Positions 47,510-56,589 of a DNA stretch of 64,000 nt are shown piece after piece (within the stretch, counting starts at the first letter, position 1; every line of letters begins with the position of its first letter). Under the pieces are notes generated by a model. The model was not told the origin of the DNA. It saw only the letters and a list, made by a program, of their open reading frames with translations, and did not search any database. This DNA comes from an uncultured Sphingomonadaceae bacterium (lineage in GTDB: Bacteria > Pseudomonadota > Alphaproteobacteria > Sphingomonadales > Sphingomonadaceae): the NCBI GenBank assembly GCA_947497085.1, contig CANMFE010000004.1, positions 186,001-250,000 of the forward strand, given 5' to 3'. Position numbers and translations under genes: made by a program.

Positions 47510-47719
47510 ATGGAAATGATGAAAATATTCCTGATACTTACTTTCTGGCCTGCCGGTACGCCGGAAGAGGCACCAAAATGGATAAGTGATGCGTTCCTGA
47601 CAGTTGAAGAGTGTCAGGCGGCGGCAGCCGAACAAACCCGGATCGTTAAAGAGAAATATGGTGCGGACACAAAAACTGTTTTCCAGTGTCTCTCACTAGA
47701 TGATCGCGTAACGCCATGA
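47510..47719 (+). CDS. Small hypothetical protein
   Basis: The 69-aa product begins MEMMKIFLILTFWPAGTPEEAPKW and has two cysteines (ECQAAAAEQ, VFQCLSLDD) about 30 residues apart, which could form a disulfide. The N-terminal hydrophobic stretch is short, but it may serve as a weak signal. Codon use and the tight fit, 19 nt after guaB and overlapping the next start by 4 bp, support a real gene. I do not recognise the family. Confidence 0.65.
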   Translation: MEMMKIFLILTFWPAGTPEEAPKWISDAFLTVEECQAAAAEQTRIVKEKYGADTKTVFQCLSLDDRVTP

Positions 47720-48912
47720 CTCCTTCGGCGCGTGTCCAGTCAGCCATAGACCTATTGGACGAGATTATCGTCGCCGCGCGCGACAATGGACCGAGCGCGG
47801 ATAAAATTGCCGCCGGGTATTTCAAGTCACGCCGCTATATGGGATCAAAAGACCGGCGAGCGGTGCGCGACCTGGCCTATGACGCGATCCGCCGCTTTGG
47901 TGAAATACCTGCCAGCGGGCGTGCGGCGATGCTGGGACTGGTGCGGCAGAATCCGCAGTTTGCCCCTTTGTTTGATGGTTCAAATTATGGTCCGGCAGTG
48001 ATCGGCACGGATGAAGCCGGCGCCACGGGAGAAACGATCCCGGACTGGGTAAAGTCGCATCTGTCGCCGTTAATTGGTGAAGATGAATATTCCGCTTTGC
48101 TGGAACGTGCGCCACTGGATATCCGCTTTGATCCGCGCAAAACAGGCCGCGACGAACTGTCCGGTATATGGCCGAAGATAAGCTATAGCGATGAATTGCC
48201 ATATGCGGCGCGCCTGCCTGCTGGGACGCAGATACAGCAAAGCCCGCTTTGGAACAGGGGCGCGGTTGATATACAGGACTGGGGCAGTCAGGCGATCGTG
48301 GCCGCGTGCAGAGCGCAAGGTGCGCCGCTGGTCATTGATTTATGCGCCGGGGCAGGGGGCAAAACACTGGCCCTGGCAGCGGCCATGCAAAATGACGGGC
48401 GCATCATTGCCTCTGATACCAACCGAAACCGCCTCTCGCGCCTTGAACCGCGCAGGCAGCGTGCAGGCGCTGATAATATAGAGACGCTGTTGCTGGATGC
48501 CGGACGCGAGTGGGAGAAGCTGGAACCATATACTGAACAGGCTGACATTGTCCTTGTCGATGCGCCATGCAGCGGAACGGGAACATGGCGGCGGAACCCG
48601 GAAACACGCTGGCGATTGACGCCAAAACGCCTTGATAGTGTGGTTGCGCAGCAGTTCGCAATTCTACAGATGGCCGCGAAACTCGTGAAACCGGGCGGCG
48701 CGCTAATATATGCAGTTTGTTCACTTGTTCAGGCCGAGGGGGCGGGGCAAATCGCAGCTTTCTTGTCAGCGCATAAAGGCTGGCGTATAGATACAATTGA
48801 TATGCAGATTGGTCGAACAACAAAAGCGGATAGCGCTCCAGTTGGCAGATTGCTTTCCCCGTACCATGATGGGACGGACGGCTTTTTCATGACACGGCTT
48901 GTCAAATCATGA
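47716..48912 (+). CDS. RsmB/NOP-family rRNA cytosine-C5 methyltransferase
   Basis: The 398-aa product has an N-terminal NusB-like helical domain (about residues 1-130) and a SAM methyltransferase domain with DLCAGAGGKTLALA, DAPCSGTGTWRRNPE (motif IV cysteine) and VCSLVQAEG (catalytic cysteine in motif VI). RsmB modifies C967 of 16S rRNA. The arrangement with guaB upstream is frequent in sphingomonads. Start overlaps the previous stop by 4 bp and its stop overlaps an upstream-extended TPR frame. Confidence 0.9.
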   Translation: MTPSARVQSAIDLLDEIIVAARDNGPSADKIAAGYFKSRRYMGSKDRRAVRDLAYDAIRRFGEIPASGRAAMLGLVRQNPQFAPLFDGSNYGPAVIGTDEAGATGETIPDWVKSHLSPLIGEDEYSALLERAPLDIRFDPRKTGRDELSGIWPKISYSDELPYAARLPAGTQIQQSPLWNRGAVDIQDWGSQAIVAACRAQGAPLVIDLCAGAGGKTLALAAAMQNDGRIIASDTNRNRLSRLEPRRQRAGADNIETLLLDAGREWEKLEPYTEQADIVLVDAPCSGTGTWRRNPETRWRLTPKRLDSVVAQQFAILQMAAKLVKPGGALIYAVCSLVQAEGAGQIAAFLSAHKGWRIDTIDMQIGRTTKADSAPVGRLLSPYHDGTDGFFMTRLVKS

Positions 48913-48915
48913 CAT

Positions 48916-48953
48916 TGCCTTCATCTGGGCCTTCATCTGGGCCTTCATCTGGC
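48916..48953 (+). repeat. Threefold 12-bp tandem repeat after the rsmB-like gene
   Basis: The unit CCTTCATCTGGG occurs three times in a row (the last ends C). If the preceding ATG (48909) is used it encodes repeated SSGP. With the preferred start at 49020 it lies in the leader. Confidence 0.85.
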
Positions 48954-49019
48954 AGTCAGGCAGGTGGTGTTATGTCCGCCCCTCAAACGAAAGATAATAG
49001 CGGTTTTCGGGAGTTTATC

Positions 49020-49541
49020 ATGCGTTATTCACCAGCAGCCTTGGCTTTGTCACTGGCGCTCGCCGTCACGTCCAGCGCGACATTTAGCCAGCAAAGCGAA
49101 CGTGAGGTCGACCCGAAGTCAGTGGCCTTGGTTGAAGCTGGCGAAGCAGCGCAAAATGCGGGGGATTTGATGGTTGCCGCAGACCTTTATGAATCAGCGC
49201 TCGCCATTGATCCGGCAAACCGCAATGCATTTATTGCACTGGCCAAAATTGCGCAGGAACAGAAATTGCCCGGAAAAGCCATTCGGCTCTACCGCGAAGC
49301 GCTGGAAATCAATCCGAATGACAAGGTCGCGCTTGCCGGACAGGGGCAGGCGATGGTGCAGCGCGGTGCAGTTGAAAAAGCACGCGAGAATCTTGCCAAG
49401 CTGGAAAATATCTGCCGTACGGCTTGTACCGAAGTGGCGCAGCTGAGCGCGACTATTGAACAGGGACCGCCTTCCAAGATGCTTTCGGCCGAAGCAGTGA
49501 CCCCTGAACCTGTTATTGGTGAGGCGAGCGAAACACCTTGA
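49020..49541 (+). CDS. TPR-repeat periplasmic protein
   Basis: From ATG 49020 (GGGAG seven bases upstream) the 173-aa product has a signal peptide (MRYSPAALALSLALAVTSSATFSQQ) and at least two TPR units (about residues 45-115: AGDLMVAADLYESALAIDP, GKAIRLYREALEINPND). Two cysteines (ICRTACTE) could form a disulfide. A frame start at 48909, overlapping the methyltransferase stop, would add 37 residues rich in Ser, Gly and Pro and place the signal peptide inside, so I reject it. Role unknown; TPR lipoproteins and periplasmic proteins often serve in assembly. Confidence 0.8.
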   Translation: MRYSPAALALSLALAVTSSATFSQQSEREVDPKSVALVEAGEAAQNAGDLMVAADLYESALAIDPANRNAFIALAKIAQEQKLPGKAIRLYREALEINPNDKVALAGQGQAMVQRGAVEKARENLAKLENICRTACTEVAQLSATIEQGPPSKMLSAEAVTPEPVIGEASETP

Positions 49542-49562
49542 TCGCAGGTTCGCACACGCGAT

Positions 49563-50042
49563 TTATATCAGATCGCGAAATTCTTTCAGAACCGCTCGGT
49601 ATAATTCTTTTTTGAACGGTACGATCATATCGGGCAGGCTTTCTGCATCTGCCCATTTCCATTCGCTGAATTCAGGATGCCCGGTATCGATATTGATATC
49701 GCTGTCCTCACCCAAAAAACGCATCAGGAACCACCATTGCCGTTGCCCGCGCCATTTGCCCTTCCAGACTTTACCGACAAGTTCTGGCGGCAAATCATAG
49801 AATAATTCTTTGCGGCTTTGCGCAAGAACCGTCACTTTTTCAGGCGGTATGCCCGTTTCCTCGAACAATTCGCGCAAGGCTGCCTGCTTGGGGTCTTCAC
49901 CGGGGTCAATTCCGCCCTGCGGCATTTGCCATGCATCAACGCCGGGGTTGTCAAGGCGCTGCGCGGCAAACACATTGCCATTTTTGTTGGCGAGCATGAT
50001 GCCCGCACAGGGGCGGTAAGGCAGGCTTTCCAGATCGGTCAT
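49563..50042 (-). CDS. rppH: RNA pyrophosphohydrolase RppH
   Basis: RppH removes pyrophosphate from 5'-triphosphate mRNAs, starting decay. From ATG 50042 the product is 159 aa, the typical length, beginning [22 protein letters not shown]. The Nudix box GX5EX7REUXEEXGU is complete in [30 protein letters not shown] lies 12 nt upstream; an in-frame ATG at 50090 would add 16 residues. The neighbouring korA is on the other strand with about 200 bp shared promoter DNA. Confidence 0.93.
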   Translation of the reverse strand: MTDLESLPYRPCAGIMLANKNGNVFAAQRLDNPGVDAWQMPQGGIDPGEDPKQAALRELFEETGIPPEKVTVLAQSRKELFYDLPPELVGKVWKGKWRGQRQWWFLMRFLGEDSDINIDTGHPEFSEWKWADAESLPDMIVPFKKELYRAVLKEFRDLI

Positions 50043-50239
50043 ATGGTCATTAATTCTTTCCTGTTGCGCTTCGACGCTAGTGAGAAACATGGATAAGGTC
50101 TATCCCTGAAAAACAGGAAATTGAACATAGCGGGAAAGCCGGAACGGGGGCGGTGGATATAATTTCTAAATTGCACCCTTGCTGTTCAATGCTAAGTGAT
50201 GCACCAATAAACCTGCAAAAGTGAAGAAGTGGACGAATT

Positions 50240-52105
50240 ATGGCCAGTGCCGCTGAAGTGAATACCGGTAAGACAGATGCAGTTCCAGAAGCGGTTGTCG
50301 TCCGCTTTGCTGGCGATAGCGGTGACGGGATGCAGCTGACCGGCGGACAGTTCACCCTTTCTACGGCATTATCAGGCAATGACCTTGCCACATTCCCGGA
50401 TTTCCCGGCGGAAATCCGTGCGCCGCAGGGCACACTTTTTGGTGTATCGGCATTCCAGATCAATTTCGGCAGCCGCGAAATCAATACTGCGGGTGATCAG
50501 CCAGACGTGCTAGTGGCCATGAATCCGGCGGCGCTTAAAACCAATGTCGAAGCGCTCAAGCCCGGCGGCCTCATCATTGCGGACAGCGGCGAATTCGGGA
50601 AACGTAATCTCGACAAGGCCAAATACGAAACTAATCCGCTGGAAGACGGATCGCTGGCAAAATGGCAGTTGCTGTCGTTTGATATATCGCAGCTGACGCT
50701 GGATGCAGTGAAGCCCTTCGGGCTTGGCAACAAAGAAGCGCTGCGGTGCAAGAATATGTGGACGCTGGGATTGGCGCTCTGGATGTTTGATCGTGAACGT
50801 CAACCTATCATTGACTGGCTGAATCAGAAATTTGCGAAAAAACCGGACATTGCCGAAGCCAATATTGCGGCGCTGAACGCAGGTCATGCCTATGGCGAGA
50901 CAGCAGAGCTTTCTGGTCCCATGCAGAAAGTGCATATTCCCGCCGCACCATCTGAACCCGGTCTTTACCGGACCATAACGGGCGCGGAAGCGATTTCGCT
51001 GGGTCTGGTTGCTGGCGCGCAGCTTGCCAACCTGCCCATGTTTTTCGGCGGGTACCCGATCACGCCGGCATCGGCCATCCTGCACCATCTGGCACGGTAT
51101 AAGGAATATGGCGTGACCACGTTCCAGGCGGAGGATGAAATTGCCGCGATCGCATCGGCTATTGGTGCCAGCTATTCGGGCAGCCTTGGCGTGACCAGCA
51201 GTTCAGGGCCCGGCATCGCGCTGAAAGGCGAGGCCATGGGGCTTGCGATCATGACCGAATTGCCGCTGGTGGTTGTCAATTCGCAGCGCGGTGGACCTTC
51301 CACCGGCCTGCCGACCAAGACGGAGCAGTCAGATCTGTATCAGGCGGTCTATGGCCGTAACGGCGATGCGCCGATGCCGGTTATCGCTGCATGCTCGCCT
51401 GCGGATGCGTTTGACTGCGCGATAGAAGCGGTCCGTATCGCGGTGCAGTATATGACACCTGTCATGCTGCTTACCGACGGATATATCGCCAATGCGGCCG
51501 AACCATGGGCCGTGCCTGACATGTCCGATTATGAAGCGTTTCCGGTGCAGCATATGACCGAAGCACAGGATGGTGGCTTCAAACCCTATGGCCGTGACGA
51601 AAAACTGGCACGCCCCTGGGTCAAGCCGGGCACGCCGGACCTGATGCACCGCATTGGCGGTATCGAAAAAGCGGTGGATACCGGCCATATCGACTATGCG
51701 CCCGCCAACCATCAGGAAATGACGGAAATTCGCCGAAACAAGGTGCTGGGCGTGGCTGACAGCATTGGTGACCAGCAGGTTGATATGGGCGATGCAGGCG
51801 GCAAGCTGGCCATTGTCGGCTGGGGCTCGACCTACGGCCCAATCCATCAGGCCGTGCGCCGCGCACGCGAAGCGGGCCATGATGTCAGCCATATCCATAT
51901 CCGCAATATCTGGCCCATGCCGAAAAATCTGGGCGAGCTGCTGAAGTCCTATGACAGGATATTGGTCCCCGAAATGAACACCGGGCAGCTCAAAACGGTG
52001 CTGCGCGACCAGTATCTGGTCGATGCCAAACCGCTCAATAAAATATCCGGGCAACCCTTCCTGATTTCGGAAATACTCGCCGCCATTGAGGAGAATCTCG
52101 TATGA
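50240..52105 (+). CDS. korA: 2-oxoglutarate:ferredoxin oxidoreductase, fused gamma-alpha subunit
   Basis: KorA with KorB converts 2-oxoglutarate to succinyl-CoA with ferredoxin as acceptor. The 621-aa protein has an N-terminal gamma domain (about 1-190: VVVRFAGDSGDGMQLTGGQF) and an alpha pyrimidine-binding domain (about 230-430: GGYPITPASAILHHLA, QAEDEIAA with the catalytic Glu), then a domain II. Its stop overlaps a tiny membrane-peptide gene as ATGA, and korB follows. Pyruvate or 2-oxoacid alternatives exist, but fused gamma-alpha plus a short beta favours the Kor type. Confidence 0.9.
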   Translation: MASAAEVNTGKTDAVPEAVVVRFAGDSGDGMQLTGGQFTLSTALSGNDLATFPDFPAEIRAPQGTLFGVSAFQINFGSREINTAGDQPDVLVAMNPAALKTNVEALKPGGLIIADSGEFGKRNLDKAKYETNPLEDGSLAKWQLLSFDISQLTLDAVKPFGLGNKEALRCKNMWTLGLALWMFDRERQPIIDWLNQKFAKKPDIAEANIAALNAGHAYGETAELSGPMQKVHIPAAPSEPGLYRTITGAEAISLGLVAGAQLANLPMFFGGYPITPASAILHHLARYKEYGVTTFQAEDEIAAIASAIGASYSGSLGVTSSSGPGIALKGEAMGLAIMTELPLVVVNSQRGGPSTGLPTKTEQSDLYQAVYGRNGDAPMPVIAACSPADAFDCAIEAVRIAVQYMTPVMLLTDGYIANAAEPWAVPDMSDYEAFPVQHMTEAQDGGFKPYGRDEKLARPWVKPGTPDLMHRIGGIEKAVDTGHIDYAPANHQEMTEIRRNKVLGVADSIGDQQVDMGDAGGKLAIVGWGSTYGPIHQAVRRAREAGHDVSHIHIRNIWPMPKNLGELLKSYDRILVPEMNTGQLKTVLRDQYLVDAKPLNKISGQPFLISEILAAIEENLV

Positions 52106-52182
52106 ACAAGCCTCTGCACCCTGCCATACTGATCGCGATGCTCATCGCTGTTCTGGCTGTAATCTACTTTTTGCTCGATTAG
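52102..52182 (+). CDS. 26-aa single-helix membrane micropeptide between korA and korB
   Basis: ATG 52102 overlaps the korA stop (ATGA) and the frame ends at TAG 52182, ten bases before korB. The peptide begins MNKPLHPA, has one hydrophobic helix of about 17 residues (ILIAMLIAVLAVIYFLL) and ends in Asp. GGAGAA lies 8-13 nt before the start. The korB ribosome-binding site (AGGAG) begins at its stop codon, so it fits tightly into the operon. It may anchor KorAB at the membrane or regulate it; it could also merely couple translation. Not a known named family to me. Confidence 0.6.
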   Translation: MNKPLHPAILIAMLIAVLAVIYFLLD

Positions 52183-52191
52183 GAGCCGGAT

Positions 52192-53220
52192 ATGAACGAG
52201 ATGACCAAAGTAACGACGCTGAAAGACTGGGAAACCGATCAGGAAGTGCGCTGGTGCCCAGGCTGCGGTGACTATGCGATCCTGAAAGCGGTGCAGCGCA
52301 CCATGCCACAGCTTGGCGCTGACCCCGCAAACACAGTTTTTGTCAGCGGCATAGGCTGTTCGAGCCGTTTTCCCTATTATATGGAAACATACGGCTTTCA
52401 CACCATTCATGGCCGTGCACCGGCGGTTGCGACAGGGGTGAAACTTGCCAATCCTGAACTGGATGTGTGGATTATCACCGGCGATGGCGATGCGCTTTCG
52501 ATTGGCGGCAATCACACCATGCATGTGCTGCGCCGCAATCTCGATTGCCAGATCATGCTGTTCAACAACGAGATTTATGGCCTCACAAAAGGGCAATATT
52601 CACCCACCTCGCGTGAAGGTACGACCAGTCCGTCCACACCCTATGGATCGGTTGATCATCCGGCCTCACCATGCGCTTTTGCGCTGGGTTCAGGTGCACG
52701 CTTCGTGGCCCGGGGCATTGATGTGCATAAGGGGTTACCCGATGTCTTGAAAGCCGCGCATGCGCACAAAGGCGCAGCATTTATCGAGATATTTCAGAAC
52801 TGTATTGTCTATAATAAAGATGTTTTCGAGGAGTTTGCGGCGAAGAAAACAGCTGCCTCGACACAGCTCTGGCTGGCGGACGGTGAACCCATGCTGTTTG
52901 AAAAAGGCGAAAAGGGCATTGCGCTTGATAATGAGAACCTGACACTGAAAGTCGTTGATGTCGTGGATGGCGATTGGGAAGCTGCGGGCGTGATCGTGCA
53001 TGACGTCACCAACCGCAGTATCGCGCATATGCTGGTGGAACTTCCCTTTGGTGAATTCCCAATGGCGCTGGGCGTACTTTATGATGACCCCAAACCGACA
53101 TTTGAAAGTGCGGTGGTGGAGCAGAACAAACTGGCGTCGGAAGGCAAAAAACCGGACTTGCAGGCACTGGTCAGCAAGGGGCAGACCTGGACCGTGAAAG
53201 AAGGCGGGCCAGAACTTTAG
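52192..53220 (+). CDS. korB: 2-oxoglutarate:ferredoxin oxidoreductase, beta subunit
   Basis: The 342-aa beta subunit binds thiamine pyrophosphate and the 4Fe-4S cluster. WCPGCGDYAIL (residues 22-32) and GIGCSSRFP supply cluster cysteines and TPP contacts, and GDGDALSIGGNH is the TPP-Mg motif. AGGAG before the start comes directly after the stop of the micropeptide. The C-terminal third is the Kor-type domain with a conserved LVSKGQTWTV end. Electron acceptor ferredoxin is not encoded nearby. Confidence 0.93.
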   Translation: MNEMTKVTTLKDWETDQEVRWCPGCGDYAILKAVQRTMPQLGADPANTVFVSGIGCSSRFPYYMETYGFHTIHGRAPAVATGVKLANPELDVWIITGDGDALSIGGNHTMHVLRRNLDCQIMLFNNEIYGLTKGQYSPTSREGTTSPSTPYGSVDHPASPCAFALGSGARFVARGIDVHKGLPDVLKAAHAHKGAAFIEIFQNCIVYNKDVFEEFAAKKTAASTQLWLADGEPMLFEKGEKGIALDNENLTLKVVDVVDGDWEAAGVIVHDVTNRSIAHMLVELPFGEFPMALGVLYDDPKPTFESAVVEQNKLASEGKKPDLQALVSKGQTWTVKEGGPEL

Positions 53221-53229
53221 GCCCAATAG

Positions 53230-54189
53230 GTGGACAATTTTACGCATAGCCTTGCCGGATGGGCATTGTCCCGTGCAGGGCTGGCCAAGAAAACCGGTCT
53301 TGCCACCGCAACTTTGGTCATTGCGGCCAATCTTCCCGACATTGATGCTTTTGCGACATTGCTCGGCGGGCATCAACATCTGGCGATTCGGCGCGGCATC
53401 ACACATGGCCCGATAGCCATGCTTGTACTACCGCTACTGCTGACATGGGCCATGATAGCGTTTGACACATGGCAGGGGCAGCGGGGCAAAAGGCCTGTCG
53501 CTCGTCTGCCAATCAACAAAGGCTGGTTGCTGGTGCTGGCCTATATCGGCACCTTGTCACATCCTGCGCTGGATTATCTCAATAATTACGGTATCCGCCT
53601 GCTCGAACCGTTTTCGAACCAGTGGTTTTATGGGGATACGCTTTTCATTATCGATGTGTGGGTATGGAGCGCGCTTGCGCTGGGTATCTGGCTGTCGCGC
53701 CGGCATGAAAAGGCAGGGCAGGACAATTGGCGCAAACCCGCCATTATCTCGCTGGCTGCTGTCCTCATCTATATCGGCGCCAATGGGCTGATCAGCAATC
53801 GCGCTGAAAATGCCGGAAATACTGAATATCACAAGCAAAAGGGTGAAGCGCCTGCAATCGTTATTGCTAATGCCGTACCTGTCAGGTTCTGGTACCGCGA
53901 TGTCCTGATAGGTGATGCGCAGGGGCTTTATACTGAAGTGCCTTTTCAGATTGGTACAGGCTTTGATTGGGGCAATGTGCGGCAGATAAATACGCAAGTG
54001 CCAAATGTCGATTATGCAACATTGAAGGCTGAAAATCCTGATGTGGCAGCGTTTCTTTTCTGGGCTCGTACGCCTTTTGCAATAGTGAGGGAACATAGTG
54101 GCAAGCAGAGCGTCACCATAGGGGATGCCCGTTTTTCCAGCGCCTTGGCGGCGGACAGGTTTACGGTCACAACCGAAATTGATGAATAA
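53230..54189 (+). CDS. YdjM/LexA-regulated-type membrane-bound metal-dependent hydrolase (DUF457)
   Basis: From GTG 53230 the 319-aa product begins MDNFTHSLAGWALSRAGL, characteristic of the DUF457/YdjM family of putative membrane-bound hydrolases. The histidine/aspartate signature includes THSLAG, NLPDIDA, GITHGPI and SHPALDYLNNYGIR, with membrane helices at about 60-80, 100-115 and 145-165. These residues suggest a metal site within the membrane facing phospholipid-type substrates, as in phospholipase C-like relatives. The following photolyase starts 14 nt later. Substrate unproven. Confidence 0.85.
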   Translation: MDNFTHSLAGWALSRAGLAKKTGLATATLVIAANLPDIDAFATLLGGHQHLAIRRGITHGPIAMLVLPLLLTWAMIAFDTWQGQRGKRPVARLPINKGWLLVLAYIGTLSHPALDYLNNYGIRLLEPFSNQWFYGDTLFIIDVWVWSALALGIWLSRRHEKAGQDNWRKPAIISLAAVLIYIGANGLISNRAENAGNTEYHKQKGEAPAIVIANAVPVRFWYRDVLIGDAQGLYTEVPFQIGTGFDWGNVRQINTQVPNVDYATLKAENPDVAAFLFWARTPFAIVREHSGKQSVTIGDARFSSALAADRFTVTTEIDE

Positions 54190-54203
54190 GATGGATCAGC
54201 AGC

Positions 54204-55598
54204 ATGACAAAGCCCGTAATTTTATGGTTTAGACGCGATTTGCGGCTTTCCGATCAGGCGGCGCTACGTGCTGCTGCGGAGCGGGGACCGGTCATCCCTG
54301 TCTATGTGCTGGATGAAGACACGCCCAGGCACCGGAAAATGGGGCGCGCATCTCTATGGTGGTTGCACCATTCACTCAAATCTCTTGATGAAAACTTGCG
54401 GCAAAAAGGATCGCGGCTGATCCTGCGGCGCGGCATTGCGGCAAACATTATTGCCGATATCGCGCATAAAGCGGGTGCCAGTGAAATACATGCGCTGCAT
54501 CATTATGAACCCTGGTGGCGCAATAGCGAACGTGCATTGAAGGAAGGGCTTGGCGAAAATTGCGAGCTTGTGCTGCATGATGGCAATTACCTTATGCCGC
54601 CGGGCAGCGTGACGACCGGGAGCGGCGATCCTTACAAGATATACACACCGTTTTGGAAGGCTCTGCGCGAATATATGCCGCCTACCGAGCCCGTGCGGAC
54701 ACCGCAGAAGATTGATGCGCCTGCCGATTGGCCCGCCAGTGATGCTTTGGAAGACTGGGCATTGCTGCCCACTGACCCGAATTGGGCCACGGGTTTTGCC
54801 AAGGCCTGGACGCCGGGCGAAGATGGCGCGCGTGCCAATGTCGATGCGTTTATCGATAAGGCCACAGGTTATGAGGATGGCCGTAACCTGCCATCTGATG
54901 AGCATACCTCTCGTCTTTCGCCGCATTTGCATTTTGGCGAGGTTTCACCGGCCTATATATGGCACCGTGTATCAGGGCAGGGGCGCGATGTAACGACATA
55001 CCAGAAGGAACTGGTCTGGCGCGATTACGCACAGAATGTAATCCTGCGATATCCCGAATATGGCGGGAAGAATGCGCGTGACAGGTTTGACAAGATGCCA
55101 TGGCGCGATTTTCGCTCAGCCGCTGTGCGCGATGAATTTGATGCCTGGTGCAAAGGCCGCACGGGCTATCCGATTGTTGATGCCGGGATGCGTGAGCTAT
55201 GGATCACCGGGTGGATGCACAACCGTGTGCGTATGATAGCCGCAAGCTTTCTTACCAAACATCTGCTGATCGACTGGCGCGAGGGTGAGAAATGGTTCTG
55301 GGACACATTGATTGATGCCGATTACGCTTCCAATGCCACCAATTGGCAATGGGTGGCGGGTACCGGTATTGACAGCAATATGTTTGTGCGGATCATGGCG
55401 CCGCTTAGCCAGTCAGAAAAATTCAATGCGGGCGATTATATCCGCACATGGGTGCCCGAACTGGTCGATCTGGATGATCCCTATGTGCACGATCCAGAGG
55501 CGCATGGGTGCATACCGGATGATTATCCGTCCAAGCTGATCGGCCATAAGGCTGCCCGTGAACGCGCACTGCAAGCCTATCAGCAGGTGAAAGGCTGA
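54204..55598 (+). CDS. phrB: Deoxyribodipyrimidine photolyase
   Basis: Photolyase repairs UV-induced cyclobutane pyrimidine dimers with light, using reduced FAD. The 464-aa protein has the N-terminal antenna domain (ILWFRRDLRLSD, residues 6-17) and the C-terminal FAD domain (LVWRDYAQNVI, GRTGYPIVDAGMRELW, the tryptophan electron chain region TNWQWVAGTGID). Conserved residues for class I CPD photolyases are present. It is the second gene after the YdjM-like gene and reads toward a weak GC hairpin at 55694. Confidence 0.94.
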   Translation: MTKPVILWFRRDLRLSDQAALRAAAERGPVIPVYVLDEDTPRHRKMGRASLWWLHHSLKSLDENLRQKGSRLILRRGIAANIIADIAHKAGASEIHALHHYEPWWRNSERALKEGLGENCELVLHDGNYLMPPGSVTTGSGDPYKIYTPFWKALREYMPPTEPVRTPQKIDAPADWPASDALEDWALLPTDPNWATGFAKAWTPGEDGARANVDAFIDKATGYEDGRNLPSDEHTSRLSPHLHFGEVSPAYIWHRVSGQGRDVTTYQKELVWRDYAQNVILRYPEYGGKNARDRFDKMPWRDFRSAAVRDEFDAWCKGRTGYPIVDAGMRELWITGWMHNRVRMIAASFLTKHLLIDWREGEKWFWDTLIDADYASNATNWQWVAGTGIDSNMFVRIMAPLSQSEKFNAGDYIRTWVPELVDLDDPYVHDPEAHGCIPDDYPSKLIGHKAARERALQAYQQVKG

Positions 55599-55693
55599 AA
55601 CGCGCATTGCCAACAGCTGGCATGCCCTGTAAAGATGGCGCAACAAGGAATAGTCCAATGAACAAGCACCACCGTTAATCGGAAATGACAACT

Positions 55694-55710
55694 GCCCGAC
55701 GGGCGTTTTT
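55694..55710 (+). terminator. Weak terminator after phrB
   Basis: GCCC GAC GGGC is followed by GTTTTT. The short stem of four pairs makes this a marginal terminator. Confidence 0.4.
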
Positions 55711-55755
55711 GCCGGCCATTGACTGGCTGGGATCATATTTGTTCAGGATTTAGAT

Positions 55756-56535
55756 ATGCAAAAATTATCAGGAAAAACCTGCATCGTTACCGGTGCGGCT
55801 CGGGGTATTGGGGCTGCTATCGCACGCTCATTTCATGATGAAGGCGCGCGTGTGATACTTACAGACATTAATGATGAAGAAGGTCAGGTGCAGGCGCAAA
55901 CGATGGGCGCCGACTATATGCATTTGGATGTATCATCTGAAAGTGACTGGGAATCCGTCGCCCTGAAGTTCCCGGCAATAGATGTGCTTGTCAACAATGC
56001 GGGTGTTACGGGGTTTGAAGAGGGTGTAAGAGCGCATGATCCAGAAAATGCTTCACTTGCGGACTGGCGCGCGGTGCATGCAGTAAATCTGGACGGTACA
56101 TTTCTGGGATGCCGCTATGCTATTGCCGCGATGCGCCGTGAAGGGACGGGCTCAATCATCAATATATCTTCGCGCTCGGGTATGGTGGGCATACCGGGAG
56201 CTGCGGCCTATGCATCGTCCAAGGCGGCCATCCGCAACCATAGTAAATCAGTGGCACTATATTGCGCGCAACAGGGGCTTGATATCCGCTGCAATTCGAT
56301 TCATCCGGCGGCAATCATGACGCCGATGTGGGAACCGATGCTGGGGGAAGGGGATGCGCGTGATGCCAATATCGCTGCTCTGGTGAAAGACACACCCATG
56401 CAGCGTTTCGGTGAAGCAGAGGAAGTGGCCGCGCTTGCCGTATTGCTGGCTAGTGACGATGCGCGTTACATGACAGGCGCGGAACTGACGATCGACGGCG
56501 GCCTGCTTGCAGGTAGTGCAGCCAGTCCAGGCTGA
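55756..56535 (+). CDS. SDR family oxidoreductase
   Basis: The 259-aa classical short-chain dehydrogenase has the cofactor loop [12 protein letters not shown] (residues 12-23), Asp39 (LTDIND) favouring NAD over NADP, NNAG near 79-82, and the active-site Ser-Tyr-Lys with YASSKAA. Closest recognisable types are 3-beta/cyclopentanol-like dehydrogenases ([15 protein letters not shown] insert). It is followed by cfa after 54 bp on the same strand. Substrate cannot be deduced. Confidence 0.87.
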   Translation: MQKLSGKTCIVTGAARGIGAAIARSFHDEGARVILTDINDEEGQVQAQTMGADYMHLDVSSESDWESVALKFPAIDVLVNNAGVTGFEEGVRAHDPENASLADWRAVHAVNLDGTFLGCRYAIAAMRREGTGSIINISSRSGMVGIPGAAAYASSKAAIRNHSKSVALYCAQQGLDIRCNSIHPAAIMTPMWEPMLGEGDARDANIAALVKDTPMQRFGEAEEVAALAVLLASDDARYMTGAELTIDGGLLAGSAASPG

Positions 56536-56589
56536 ACATGTGACTAAAATGAATTGCGATGTTGCCCAGTGTTCGTCATAATTGCGAGC

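Noticed and set aside
55658-55678. Six-codon frame MNKHHR after an AAGGA site, as leader peptide
   Set aside because: It is too short to judge, and the following hairpin is weak; no attenuator structure or histidine gene follows.
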